This document shows, piece by piece, positions 42,068-50,896 of a stretch of 64,000 nt of DNA. Source of the stretch: Thalassospira lucentensis (GTDB lineage: Bacteria; Pseudomonadota; Alphaproteobacteria; Rhodospirillales; Thalassospiraceae). The DNA lies in the NCBI RefSeq assembly GCF_001613805.1, contig NZ_LPVY01000012.1:124001-188000 (forward strand), in the 5' to 3' direction. How positions within the stretch are numbered: position 1 is the first letter of the stretch; the number at the start of each line of letters is the position of its first letter. Under the pieces are notes generated by a model. The model worked only from the letters and a program-made list of their open reading frames with translations, was not told where the DNA came from and searched no databases. Made by a program: the position numbers and the translations under genes.

Positions 42068-43426
42068 GTGATTATTGGTCGCGATAATGCGGCCAATATT
42101 GAATGCCGGATATCGAATATGCCTGTCTTGCCGTCTGTTTCCAGCTTTCCTGTTCGCAGGTTTCTTGGCCTTGGTTGTGTCTTCGCAACCACGATGTTGA
42201 TGGCTGGTATCAGCACTGGCGCTATTAACAGCGCTGCACAGGCAGCCGATGGCATCCCGACACAGATGCAAAAACCGCCTGCTGTCTTGCTGAGCGAACT
42301 GGCAAGCAATACCTCCCCGTTTGCCGATAAGGCAGCGTTGGGGGAGGCACTTTATTTCGATACCAATCTTTCGAAAAACAGGACGCAGGCCTGTGCAAGT
42401 TGTCATGAACCGACAACCGCATTCCGCGATCCGCGTGGCGAAATAGCCAAGGGCGCCTTTTCGCTTGGCGATGATGGCAGCTCGCTTGGCGATCGCAATG
42501 CACCAATGGCGGCTTATGCCAAGTTCGCACCCGATTTCCATTTCAAGGAGGACGGGACGCCGGTTGGCGGGCAGTTCTGGGATGGACGCGCAAGGAATCT
42601 CGCAGAGCAGGCTGGCGGGCCACCGTTAAATCCGGTTGAAATGGGCATGCCCGACAAGGCAGCCGTTGTCGCGCGTCTTAAGGAAGATGATGATTATGTT
42701 GAAAGCTTCAAGGCGCTGTTTGGTGACGGTGTCTGGAATGATACGGATCGTGCTTATGCGGCGATGACGGACGCGATTGCCGCGTTCGAGCGTACTGATC
42801 AGTTTTCGCCATTTGATTCAAAATATGACCGGTTCCTGCGCGGGGAATACAAAATGACGCCGCAGGAAGAATTGGGGCGTGTGCTTTTCTTCTCGCAGCA
42901 ATTTACCAATTGCAATGTGTGCCATCAGCTAAAAACGTCGCCTACGGCAGAGGGCGAGACATTCACCAATTACGAATATCACAATATCGGTGTGCCGCGG
43001 AACGTGGCGGTACGCAACGAGAATAACAAGGACCCCGATTTTACCGATAACGGGCTTCTGGATAATCCGGCGATTGATGATGTTGCGCATAAGGGCAAAT
43101 ACAAAACGCCCGGGCTTCGCAATGTCGCGGTGACCGGGCCGTATATGCATAACGGCGTGTTTGCCGATCTGCGGACCGTGATCAAATTCTACAACAAATA
43201 TAACAGCCGCGCGAAATCGGCCCAACTTAACCCGGAAACCAAACAGCCCTGGGGTGATGCCGAGGTCCCCGAAACCATTTCCCTTAAAGAGCTGGAGCAG
43301 GGAGATGCGCTTGATACCAAGCGCATTGATGCGCTGGTCGCGTTTCTTAAAACGCTGACCGATGCGCGATACGAGCCGCTTCTGGCCGAGCAGGAAGAAG
43401 CCGCTGCCAAGGCCAAGAAGAAATAG
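42068..43426 (+). CDS. Di-haem cytochrome c peroxidase (MauG/CcpA family)
   Basis: A 452-residue exported di-haem protein. Two CxxCH haem-attachment sites are visible: CASCH in the N-terminal (peroxidatic) half and CNVCH in the C-terminal (electron-transfer) half, with the GPYMHNGVF segment supplying the Met ligand. A signal peptide is present (core FLGLGCVFATTMLMAGI, cleavage near AQA). Reduces hydrogen peroxide in the periplasm or modifies a substrate (MauG type). The start is uncertain: GTG at 42068 with TAGGA upstream, or ATG at 42119, which gives a neater signal peptide but no ribosome-binding site. It ends 2 nt before a converging gene. Confidence 0.9.
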   Translation: MIIGRDNAANIECRISNMPVLPSVSSFPVRRFLGLGCVFATTMLMAGISTGAINSAAQAADGIPTQMQKPPAVLLSELASNTSPFADKAALGEALYFDTNLSKNRTQACASCHEPTTAFRDPRGEIAKGAFSLGDDGSSLGDRNAPMAAYAKFAPDFHFKEDGTPVGGQFWDGRARNLAEQAGGPPLNPVEMGMPDKAAVVARLKEDDDYVESFKALFGDGVWNDTDRAYAAMTDAIAAFERTDQFSPFDSKYDRFLRGEYKMTPQEELGRVLFFSQQFTNCNVCHQLKTSPTAEGETFTNYEYHNIGVPRNVAVRNENNKDPDFTDNGLLDNPAIDDVAHKGKYKTPGLRNVAVTGPYMHNGVFADLRTVIKFYNKYNSRAKSAQLNPETKQPWGDAEVPETISLKELEQGDALDTKRIDALVAFLKTLTDARYEPLLAEQEEAAAKAKKK

Positions 43427-43428
43427 GC

Positions 43429-44304
43429 CTACCTGCCGCGAATTGTTTCCAGCACCGCACTTTGCGCAAGGTCGCCAAATCCAGCTTCGATTGCGCGATC
43501 AAACATCTCGGTGGCAGATCGGCCGACTGGCAGGTCAAGGCCAAGTTCATCGGCAAGCCACATGGCATAACCGGCATCCTTGGCGCGTAACGCAGTTGTA
43601 AAATGAATGCCTTCGATATGATTGCCGCTGATCATGCCTGGGATTGTCATGACACCGGCCCGGCTGGCGACGGCACCATTGGCAAATGCATCGGCAACCA
43701 GATTGCCATCCAGTCCTGCCTTTTGTGCGACCGCGACCAGTTCGGCGGCGGCAGCAATATGGACCGCGCCCAAAAGGTTGTTCATCAGCTTATAGACCGT
43801 ACCCGATCCGACAGGGCCGAAATGCACGATACGGTTGGCAACGGCTTCCATGATCGGGCGAGCCTGTTCAAGGGCGACTTTTTCCGCACCGATCAAAAAC
43901 ATTGTTTCCCCTGCAGCGACCTGTGCCGGAACAGCAGTAACCGGCGCATCGATATAAAGGCGGCCCGCAGTCATGACCTTGTTTGAGAGTTCCAGGACGA
44001 AGCCGTGTGAAAGGGTGGAACATTCGATGGCAAGGGCGCCCGGTGTCATTGCGCAAAGCGCACCATTTTCGCCGAGCCAGACGGCTTCGGCAGCGATATC
44101 GTCGGCCATGAAGGAAATGATGGCGTCAACATCATTTGCAGCTTCGGCCGGCGTGTTACAGGCAGTCGCACCCTTGGCAGCGAGTGGCTTGATCTTTTCC
44201 GGGCTGCGGTTCCAGACCTTGACCGGATAACCCTGTTCCAGCAGGCGGGAAATCATTGCTGATGCCATGCGTCCTGCGCCAAGGAAGCCGATTTTCTGAG
44301 GCAT
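43429..44304 (-). CDS. NAD(P)-dependent beta-hydroxyacid dehydrogenase
   Basis: A 291-residue enzyme of the 3-hydroxyisobutyrate/tartronate-semialdehyde reductase family. N-terminal Rossmann GFLGAGRMASAMISRLLEQG, substrate-binding FIDAPVTAVPAQ-type loop (here YIDAPVTAVPAQVAAG), and catalytic Lys in GSGTVYKLMNNLLGAV. ATG at 44304 matches the conserved start (MPQKIGFLGAG); a further in-frame ATG at 44328 adds eight residues. Substrate not determinable. Confidence 0.88.
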   Translation of the reverse strand: MPQKIGFLGAGRMASAMISRLLEQGYPVKVWNRSPEKIKPLAAKGATACNTPAEAANDVDAIISFMADDIAAEAVWLGENGALCAMTPGALAIECSTLSHGFVLELSNKVMTAGRLYIDAPVTAVPAQVAAGETMFLIGAEKVALEQARPIMEAVANRIVHFGPVGSGTVYKLMNNLLGAVHIAAAAELVAVAQKAGLDGNLVADAFANGAVASRAGVMTIPGMISGNHIEGIHFTTALRAKDAGYAMWLADELGLDLPVGRSATEMFDRAIEAGFGDLAQSAVLETIRGR

Positions 44305-44333
44305 GATATCTATTGTCCTTAGGGCCAAAGAAA

Positions 44334-44357
44334 CGGCCCGCCATCTCGGGCGGGCCG
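44334..44357 (-). terminator. Hairpin after phaC
   Basis: Nine-bp perfect stem CGGCCCGCC (44334-44342) with complement (44349-44357), 6-nt loop, and A/T residues (TTTCTTT on the minus strand) after it. Ends phaC, just before the dehydrogenase start. Confidence 0.8.
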
Positions 44358-44380
44358 GAAATTCCAGTTATGACGGATAA

Positions 44381-46183
44381 TCAGGAAAGCTGCACTTTGA
44401 CATATTCACCCGGTGCCGGGCCAAGCACCTTAAGCTTGCCGTCGCCCGGTTTGCGGGCTTCGACCTGACCACCCGAACGGCGGCTGATCCAGTTCTGCCA
44501 GTCGGTCCACCATGATCCTTCATGCTGGGTGGCCTTGGCGATCCAGTCGTCGGGATTGGCGGGATTGCGGTTGTATGTCCAGTAGCAGTATTTCTTGGCG
44601 GCGGGTGGATTAACCACACCGGCAATATGACCCGACGCCGAAAGGACGAATTTCACCTGACCCGACATCAGTTGCGTTCCGGCATAGGTTGCCTGCCACG
44701 GGGCGATGTGATCTTCACGGGTGGACAGGAAATAGACCGGAATTTTGATATCGCGCAGGTCGATCTTTTCACCCAGAATCGTAATGCCACCGGGTTCGCG
44801 CAGCAGGTTCTTGTTATACATATTGCGCAGATAGAAACTGTGCATGGCTTTGGGCATCCGGGTCGAATCGGAGTTCCAGTACAGCAGGTCGAACGGGAAG
44901 GGGTCCTTGCCCAGCATGTAGTTGTTCACCACGAACGACCAGATCAGATCATTGGCGCGCAGCATGTTAAACGACATCGCCATATCGCGACCGTCAAGAT
45001 AGCCTTCTTTCGACATGCGGTTTTCAAGGCTTTCGATCTGTTCGTCATCGACAAAGACCGAAAGTTCGCCCGGTTTTTCAAAGTCGGTCAGGGTGGTAAA
45101 GAAGGTTGCCGATTTGATCCGTTCATCACCAACCTTGGCCATATAGGCCAGCATCGCTGATAGAAGCGTGCCGCCAAGGCAATAGCCGATTGCATTGACT
45201 TCTTTTTCGCCGGTGGCCTTTTCGATCATGTCAAGTGCTGCCAGCACACCATCGCGCCCGTAATCTTCAAAGCTTTCTTCGGCCAGTTTGCTGTCGGGAT
45301 TGACCCAGGACAGGACAAACACCGTGTGCCCCTGATCAACAGCCCACTTGATGAAGGAATTTTCCGGACGCAGATCAAGAATGTAATATTTGTTGATCCA
45401 TGGCGGCACGATCATCAGCGGGCGCTTCGCGACCTTGTCTGTTGCCGGTTTGTATTGCAGCAATTCCATCAACGGCGTTCGGCCGATCACGGATCCTTCG
45501 GTGGTTGCGACATTCTCGCCGATCTTGAAAGCATCCAGATCGGTCATTTTGATCTGAAGCTTGCCCTTGCCGCGTTCGAGATCGTCCAGAAGGTTGCTAA
45601 GCCCCTTAAGAAGGTTTTCGCCGCCACTTTCGATGGTGGCGCGCAGAACTTCCGGATTGGTCATCATGAAGTTGGTCGGCGAAATCGCATCGGCAAACTG
45701 CCGTGTATAAAACTCGACCTTCTGGGCTGTTTTTTCATCCAGCCCGTCAACATTATGGACGACATTCTGCATCCATTGAGATGACAGCAGATAGGATTGC
45801 TTGATGAAATCAAACAATTCGTTGTTTTCCCAAGCCTCGTCGCGGAAACGGCGATCACCCTTTTGCGGGGATGCGACGGGTTCCGATTCCTGCCCCAGCA
45901 TGCGCATCGTCGTATTGTGCCAGAGCATATAATATTGCTGCCACAGATCCATTTGTGCTTCGACCAGTTTGGTCGGATTTTGCATCATATGGGTGGTCAG
46001 TTCGACAAAGGCCGAGCCGATATTGAGCGGATCAGGATCGGAAATTTCCGGATCTTCTGCCTGTTTGGCGAGGAAGTCAGACACAAGTCTTTGACTTCTC
46101 TCGGCTATTTCTGCCATAGCAGATGACAGTTCCTCGGGATCAGGAAGATGAATTTCGGTTTCTTTGGCCTGTTGATCGTTCAT
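44381..46183 (-). CDS. phaC: Class I poly(R)-hydroxyalkanoate synthase
   Basis: A 600-residue cytoplasmic, granule-associated enzyme that polymerises (R)-3-hydroxyacyl-CoA. The N-terminal PhaC_N region precedes an alpha/beta-hydrolase core with the lipase-like box GYCLGG (Cys335), the Asp in REDHIAPW and the His in SGHIAGVV, forming the catalytic triad. Length fits class I (about 560-650). The ATG at 46183 has AAGGGA upstream, whereas the in-frame start at 46258 lacks support. No phaA, phaB or phasin genes adjoin it. A palindrome lies 62 bp upstream. Confidence 0.95.
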   Translation of the reverse strand: MNDQQAKETEIHLPDPEELSSAMAEIAERSQRLVSDFLAKQAEDPEISDPDPLNIGSAFVELTTHMMQNPTKLVEAQMDLWQQYYMLWHNTTMRMLGQESEPVASPQKGDRRFRDEAWENNELFDFIKQSYLLSSQWMQNVVHNVDGLDEKTAQKVEFYTRQFADAISPTNFMMTNPEVLRATIESGGENLLKGLSNLLDDLERGKGKLQIKMTDLDAFKIGENVATTEGSVIGRTPLMELLQYKPATDKVAKRPLMIVPPWINKYYILDLRPENSFIKWAVDQGHTVFVLSWVNPDSKLAEESFEDYGRDGVLAALDMIEKATGEKEVNAIGYCLGGTLLSAMLAYMAKVGDERIKSATFFTTLTDFEKPGELSVFVDDEQIESLENRMSKEGYLDGRDMAMSFNMLRANDLIWSFVVNNYMLGKDPFPFDLLYWNSDSTRMPKAMHSFYLRNMYNKNLLREPGGITILGEKIDLRDIKIPVYFLSTREDHIAPWQATYAGTQLMSGQVKFVLSASGHIAGVVNPPAAKKYCYWTYNRNPANPDDWIAKATQHEGSWWTDWQNWISRRSGGQVEARKPGDGKLKVLGPAPGEYVKVQLS

Positions 46184-46244
46184 GGCGCATTCCCTTATGA
46201 TACGGCCGCCTGAGCATAGGAACATAAAGCAGGAAATTCGATCT

Positions 46245-46258
46245 TTGCGATATCGCAA
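46245..46258. promoter_or_regulatory. Perfect 14-bp palindrome upstream of phaC
   Basis: TTGCGATATCGCAA lies 62-75 bp upstream of the phaC start. TGC...GCA-bearing symmetric sites are bound by PhaR-type regulators in related bacteria (family knowledge), but the fit here is untested. Confidence 0.4.
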
Positions 46259-46448
46259 TCATTTTCCCGTTTTATGATCCAATGCCCTCAAACAGCGTGT
46301 CGGGTTGAAACTCTGCTTGATCCCAAGCTTATCATGGCCTTAGCCTAGCCCGCTGATGAGGGGTAATACAAGAATTATAAGGTGACGGATTTGTCGCAAT
46401 CTTCAACGGCAACGTCACACAAAACATAGTTTGGAGCAGCGAAATCAA

Positions 46449-47951
46449 ATGGGCGTTCTGAAATCGACGACATGGCGGTGGTCGGAGCACGGGTCCGCGA
46501 AAATCAAATTGCGGCCATTGCTGCATGCCGGATCGGCGCTTGCTGTTGTGCTGATGCTGGGCGCCTGTTCTTCGGTCCCTGATGCGATCAACCCGGTTGA
46601 GTGGGGCAAATCGATTGGTGATGCCTTTGACGGCGAAGATGAAACTGCTGCCAAATCGGATCAGCCGATTCCGGGTGAAGACGAAGATTACCCGCGTCTG
46701 GCTGATACACCCGCCAAGCCGGTTGTTACCGGCGATGCGGAACGTGATGCGCTTGTTGCCGGGCTTGCTGCGGACCGGGCGAATGCGCAATATACCCAGT
46801 CGGGCCGCCGTCAAAGCACCCCGCCGGTCAATGCACTTCAGCCTGAACCGGCGCCAAGTGCTGCAAATGTCGATCAGCCGGAAATCACCCCGGCACCAAC
46901 GACGGCGGTTAGCAGCAGTGCAATGGCAGAACCAAAAGCACAGGCTGCCGAAGCGCAATCAACCGCAACCGAAATGCAGAAATCGGCTGAAACCACAGCC
47001 AGGGCTGCTGAAACCAAAACCGCGGCAGCAGCAGGTGCCGCCGGGGCGGCGACGGGAAGTGCTGTAACATCGGCACAATCGGGTTCGAAAATTGCGGATG
47101 AATGGAATGCCAAGGCGCCGACTTCGGGACCGGTACCGACGCCGGCCCCCGTACCTGAAAAGCCGGAAGTGCTGGAAGAAAAGGCACCTGCTGCTCCCTC
47201 ATCTCCCGAAATGACCGATGAAGATCGTGCTGCGATTGCCAAAGCGGAGGCTGCACTTGTTGCTGCGGAGGCCGGTAATGCCGCGTCTTCGGCCAGTTCT
47301 GCCCCGGCCTCTTCCGGCGATCCGGTGATGGATCAGTACAACAAGCGCCTCGCCGAAGGTGAAGGCGTGTTTGCCAATGAACCGACCCCGGGGTCGGGGC
47401 CTGCAGCACAGGCGCAGGCATTCGATTATTCGGTTTATTCCGATAACGGGTCGGTAATTGTCGATGAAAGCCAGCTTGGCGGTGGCGGCAATCCTTATCT
47501 GTCCGATTCTGCCATGCCTTATGCTGAAACCGCGAATGAGGTTCTGGCCGCACGTCTTGGCGTTCGTTCCGTCGATACGCTGGGGCCAAGCGTCAACGGA
47601 GTCCAGATTGCGCAAATCCAGTTCGGACACGGTTCGTCCAACCTGTCGGGTTCGGATAACAATGTCCTGAGCCAGGTTGCCCAGGCATGGCGTCAGACGG
47701 GCGGGATCCTTCGGATTATCGGTCATGCATCAATGCGTACCGCGAATATGAGCCTTGAAGAACACATGGCGATCAACCGTCAGGTTTCGGAACGGCGCGC
47801 ATCGGCGGTGGTATCGGAACTGGTGTCTCTCGGTGTTAACCCTGACGCGATCTTTGTCGGGGCGGATGGATCGGCGGATCCGCGCTATTATGAAGGCGTT
47901 CCTGCCGGTGAGGCCGGAAACCGTCGTGTTGAAATCTTTATGGATTATTGA
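46449..47951 (+). CDS. OmpA-family lipoprotein with a long Ala/Pro/Glu-rich linker
   Basis: A 500-residue protein with a long basic N-terminus, lipobox LGAC at Cys40, an unstructured region (residues about 60-310) dominated by Ala, Pro, Glu, Thr and Ser, and a C-terminal OmpA-like domain (residues about 380-500) with IQFGHGSSNLSGSDNNVLS, IIGHASMRTANMSLEEHMA and NRRVEIFMDY. It should bridge the outer membrane and peptidoglycan with a flexible linker. ATG at 46449 with GGAG 12 nt upstream; an upstream TTG at 46431 is possible. Divergent from phaC. Confidence 0.88.
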   Translation: MGVLKSTTWRWSEHGSAKIKLRPLLHAGSALAVVLMLGACSSVPDAINPVEWGKSIGDAFDGEDETAAKSDQPIPGEDEDYPRLADTPAKPVVTGDAERDALVAGLAADRANAQYTQSGRRQSTPPVNALQPEPAPSAANVDQPEITPAPTTAVSSSAMAEPKAQAAEAQSTATEMQKSAETTARAAETKTAAAAGAAGAATGSAVTSAQSGSKIADEWNAKAPTSGPVPTPAPVPEKPEVLEEKAPAAPSSPEMTDEDRAAIAKAEAALVAAEAGNAASSASSAPASSGDPVMDQYNKRLAEGEGVFANEPTPGSGPAAQAQAFDYSVYSDNGSVIVDESQLGGGGNPYLSDSAMPYAETANEVLAARLGVRSVDTLGPSVNGVQIAQIQFGHGSSNLSGSDNNVLSQVAQAWRQTGGILRIIGHASMRTANMSLEEHMAINRQVSERRASAVVSELVSLGVNPDAIFVGADGSADPRYYEGVPAGEAGNRRVEIFMDY

Positions 47952-48088
47952 TCCTAAAAAAGGTACATCCTTCGAATTGTACGGCGCGCCGCCCGCATTT
48001 TGTCGTGTGGCGCGCAATTTTTTTCAATTCGACGATCCGGTTTTCGCAGAAAATTCGAAAATCGGCGAAGTGACGAGGATGTAGGATA

Positions 48089-49330
48089 ATGTCCCAGGAA
48101 TTCCATCGCATAAAACGCCTCCCGCCATACGTATTTGCTGAAGTAAATGCGATGAAAGCGGCGGCGCGGCGAGCGGGAGAGGACATTATTGATTTCGGCA
48201 TGGGCAATCCGGACCCGGCCACCCCACAGCATATTGTCGACAAGCTGGTTGAAACCGTCCAGAACCCGCGCACCCATGGTTATTCGATGTCGCGCGGTAT
48301 CCCCGGCCTGCGCAAGGCACTTGCGGCCTATTACGGCCGTCGTTTCGGGGTGGATATCGATCCGGAGACCGAAACCGTTGTCACGTTGGGCTCCAAGGAA
48401 GGGCTTGCCAACCTTGCGGCTGCCATCACCAGTCCCGGTGACATCATTCTGGTGCCCAACCCATCCTATCCGATCCATGCGTTCGGTTTCATTATTGCCG
48501 GTGCGGCATTGCGTCACATCCCGATTGGCCATGACGAGCAGGGTGAATTCAACGCCGAAAGCTTTATGGAGCAGCTGCATCGCGCGGTGAAACATTCGGT
48601 CCCGAAACCGAGTGCCGTTGTGCTGAATTTCCCGGCCAACCCGACATCGCTGGTGGTTGATCTTGATTTCTATAAGGAAGTTGTCGATTTCTGCCGGGCG
48701 CAGGAAATCTATATCCTGTCGGATATCGCTTATTCGGAAATCTATTTCGATGGCAACCCGCCGCCCTCGATCCTTCAGGTCGAAGGGGCAAAGGAGATTG
48801 CCGTTGAATTCTATTCGCTGTCGAAGACCTATTCGATGGCGGGCTGGCGTATCGGTTTTGCGACCGGTAACAAGAAGCTTATCAATGCGCTGACGCGGAT
48901 CAAATCATATCTTGATTACGGTGCATTTACCCCGATTCAGGTGGCGGCGACCGCGGCGCTTAACGGCCCGCAGGATTGTGTCGAGGAATTCCGCAATCTG
49001 TATCGTGACCGTCGCGATATCTTTATCGAGGGGATGCAAAGTGCCGGATGGAATATTCCGGTCCCGGCGGCAACCATGTTTGCATGGGCGCCGATTCCCA
49101 AGGCGTTCGAGGAACTCGGGTCACTTGATTTCTCGAAGCTTCTTTTGCAGGAAGCAGGTGTCGCCGTGGCCCCCGGTCTTGGCTTTGGCGAGTATGGCGA
49201 TCGCCATGTTCGTATCGCCCTTGTTGAAAACAAGCACCGCATCCGGCAGGCCAATCGCAACATCAAGGCATTCTTCCAGAAATATCCCGATGCAGAATCT
49301 GCACGTGAACTGTTGAAGAAATCTGTCTGA
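48089..49330 (+). CDS. alaC: Alanine-type class I aminotransferase
   Basis: A 413-residue PLP-dependent transaminase close to E. coli AlaC (glutamate-pyruvate) and LL-diaminopimelate aminotransferases. Landmarks: DFGMGNPDPATPQ near residue 35, the THGYSMSRGIPGLRKA segment, NFPANPTS, the YILSDIAYSEIYFDG strand, and PLP-Lys in YSLSKTYSMAGWRIGF. Transfers amino groups between alanine and 2-oxoglutarate. It lies immediately before hom, the arrangement seen in many alphaproteobacteria. A strong palindromic terminator separates the two, so hom is not simply co-transcribed. Confidence 0.9.
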   Translation: MSQEFHRIKRLPPYVFAEVNAMKAAARRAGEDIIDFGMGNPDPATPQHIVDKLVETVQNPRTHGYSMSRGIPGLRKALAAYYGRRFGVDIDPETETVVTLGSKEGLANLAAAITSPGDIILVPNPSYPIHAFGFIIAGAALRHIPIGHDEQGEFNAESFMEQLHRAVKHSVPKPSAVVLNFPANPTSLVVDLDFYKEVVDFCRAQEIYILSDIAYSEIYFDGNPPPSILQVEGAKEIAVEFYSLSKTYSMAGWRIGFATGNKKLINALTRIKSYLDYGAFTPIQVAATAALNGPQDCVEEFRNLYRDRRDIFIEGMQSAGWNIPVPAATMFAWAPIPKAFEELGSLDFSKLLLQEAGVAVAPGLGFGEYGDRHVRIALVENKHRIRQANRNIKAFFQKYPDAESARELLKKSV

Positions 49331-49352
49331 TATTCGATAAAGCATTCTATGT

Positions 49353-49384
49353 TTCGCCCGGGACATGTCCCGGGCGAAGTTTTG
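49353..49384. terminator. Palindromic terminator of alaC
   Basis: A 26-bp perfect palindrome (49353-49378; half site TTCGCCCGGGACA) followed by GTTTTG on the plus strand. Confidence 0.85.
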
Positions 49385-49454
49385 TGTGCGCACCGGATGT
49401 TGTAAAAGACTCCGTCACCTATGCGCAAATCCAACCACGGCATGAGGAGTTATT

Positions 49455-50759
49455 GTGCAAAACGTCGTAAAGATCGGTGTGGCAGGCCTTGGTACGGTCG
49501 GTGCCGGAACCGTTAAACTGCTGAGCGAACACAGGGACAATCTGGCGGACCGTTCCGGTTCCCCGATGATTGTCACAGCAGTATCGGCGCGCGATCGAAC
49601 TCGGGACCGTGGATTTTCGACCGAAGGCATTACGTGGTACGAAGATGCCCGTGATCTTGCAACCGACAAGAATGTCGATGTGGTTGTTGAAACCATCGGC
49701 GGTTCGAACGGCATTGCCTATGACGTCTGCAAGGCTGCCCTTGAAAACGGCAAGCATGTTGTCACCGCGAACAAGGCACTGATTGCCCTGCATGGTGTCG
49801 AAATGGCGCGCATTGCCGATGCGAACAATGTCACTATCGCCTATGAAGCGGCCGTTGCTGGCGGTATCCCGGTGATCAAGGCGCTTCGCGAAGGATTGGC
49901 GGGGAATGTCATTTCGCGCGTGACCGGGATTCTGAACGGGACGTGCAACTATATCCTGACCACCATGCGCGAACAGGGGCGTGATTTTGCCGATGTTCTG
50001 GCCGAAGCCCAGAAGCTTGGTTACGCCGAAGCCGATCCGACATTCGATGTTGATGGTATCGATGCCGCACACAAACTTGCGATTCTGACCAGCCTTGCCT
50101 TTGGCGTCGAAGTCGACTTTGACGCGATTGCGGTTGAAGGCATTCGCAGCGTTTCCGCCCTTGATATCCAACTGGCCGAGGAACTTGGATATCGCATCAA
50201 GTTGCTTGCGATTGCCAAGCAGACTCCGGAAGGCATAGAACAGCGCGTATCGCCGGTTCTTGTCGATCGCAGCACCCAGATATCAAAAGTCGAAGGCGTG
50301 TTTAACGCCGTCGTGCTTGAAGGTGATTATGTTGGGCCGGTCGTCCTGCAGGGACGCGGGGCGGGGGAACGCCCGACGGCATCGGCCGTGGTTGCCGACC
50401 TTGTTGATATTGCTGCCGGACGCAATGCACCGGTGTTTGGTGTTCCGGCAGATCGCCTGAAAAAGAACGTGCGCGCGTCCCTCGAAAAGCATGTCGGGCC
50501 TTATTACCTGCGCCTGATGGTCTGGGATCGCCCCGGTGTCATGGCCGAGGTCACCGCGACCCTCGCCAAGCATGGTGTGTCGATGGCGTCCATGATCCAG
50601 CATGGGCGGGCCGAGACCGAGGGTGGTGTTGTTCCGGTGGTCTTCGTGACCCACGAAACCAGCGAAGCGGCGATGTCCGGGGCGCTTTCCGACATTTCGG
50701 CATTCGAAAGCAATTCGCAGCCGCCGGTCCTGATGCGGATCGAAGGATTTACTTCGTAA
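49455..50759 (+). CDS. hom: Homoserine dehydrogenase
   Basis: A 434-residue enzyme converting aspartate semialdehyde to homoserine in threonine/methionine synthesis. NAD(P) binding GVAGLGTVGAGTVKLL at residue 8, catalytic region with TANKALIALHG and ILNGTCNYILTTM, and substrate Asp in DPTFDVDGIDAAHKL. C-terminal ACT domain (LRLMVWDRPGVMAEVTATL) for threonine feedback. Length is normal for the ACT-containing form. Start is GTG at 49455 preceded by GAGGAG. hom-glpX-recJ order is conserved in alphaproteobacteria. Confidence 0.96.
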   Translation: MQNVVKIGVAGLGTVGAGTVKLLSEHRDNLADRSGSPMIVTAVSARDRTRDRGFSTEGITWYEDARDLATDKNVDVVVETIGGSNGIAYDVCKAALENGKHVVTANKALIALHGVEMARIADANNVTIAYEAAVAGGIPVIKALREGLAGNVISRVTGILNGTCNYILTTMREQGRDFADVLAEAQKLGYAEADPTFDVDGIDAAHKLAILTSLAFGVEVDFDAIAVEGIRSVSALDIQLAEELGYRIKLLAIAKQTPEGIEQRVSPVLVDRSTQISKVEGVFNAVVLEGDYVGPVVLQGRGAGERPTASAVVADLVDIAAGRNAPVFGVPADRLKKNVRASLEKHVGPYYLRLMVWDRPGVMAEVTATLAKHGVSMASMIQHGRAETEGGVVPVVFVTHETSEAAMSGALSDISAFESNSQPPVLMRIEGFTS

Positions 50760-50781
50760 CAAAACAAAAAAAAGACATATG

Positions 50782-50809
50782 CGCCTCGCAGGTATAATAC
50801 CGCGAGGCG
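50782..50809. terminator. Strong hairpin between hom and glpX
   Basis: CGCCTCGC (50782-50789) and GCGAGGCG (50802-50809) pair, with an inner GGT/ACC stem and a single bulged A, giving about 11 bp. No clear T tract follows on the plus strand (TAATTAT only), but an A tract precedes it. Could be a terminator of hom or an RNA leader element; two smaller inverted repeats follow before glpX. Confidence 0.45.
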
Positions 50810-50896
50810 TAATTATAAGTCCCGGGCCAAACGGGACGCGCCGGGAAACAAAGAGACGGGGCCCCCAGACCCCGCGTTAACGACGAGGATGAAGTT

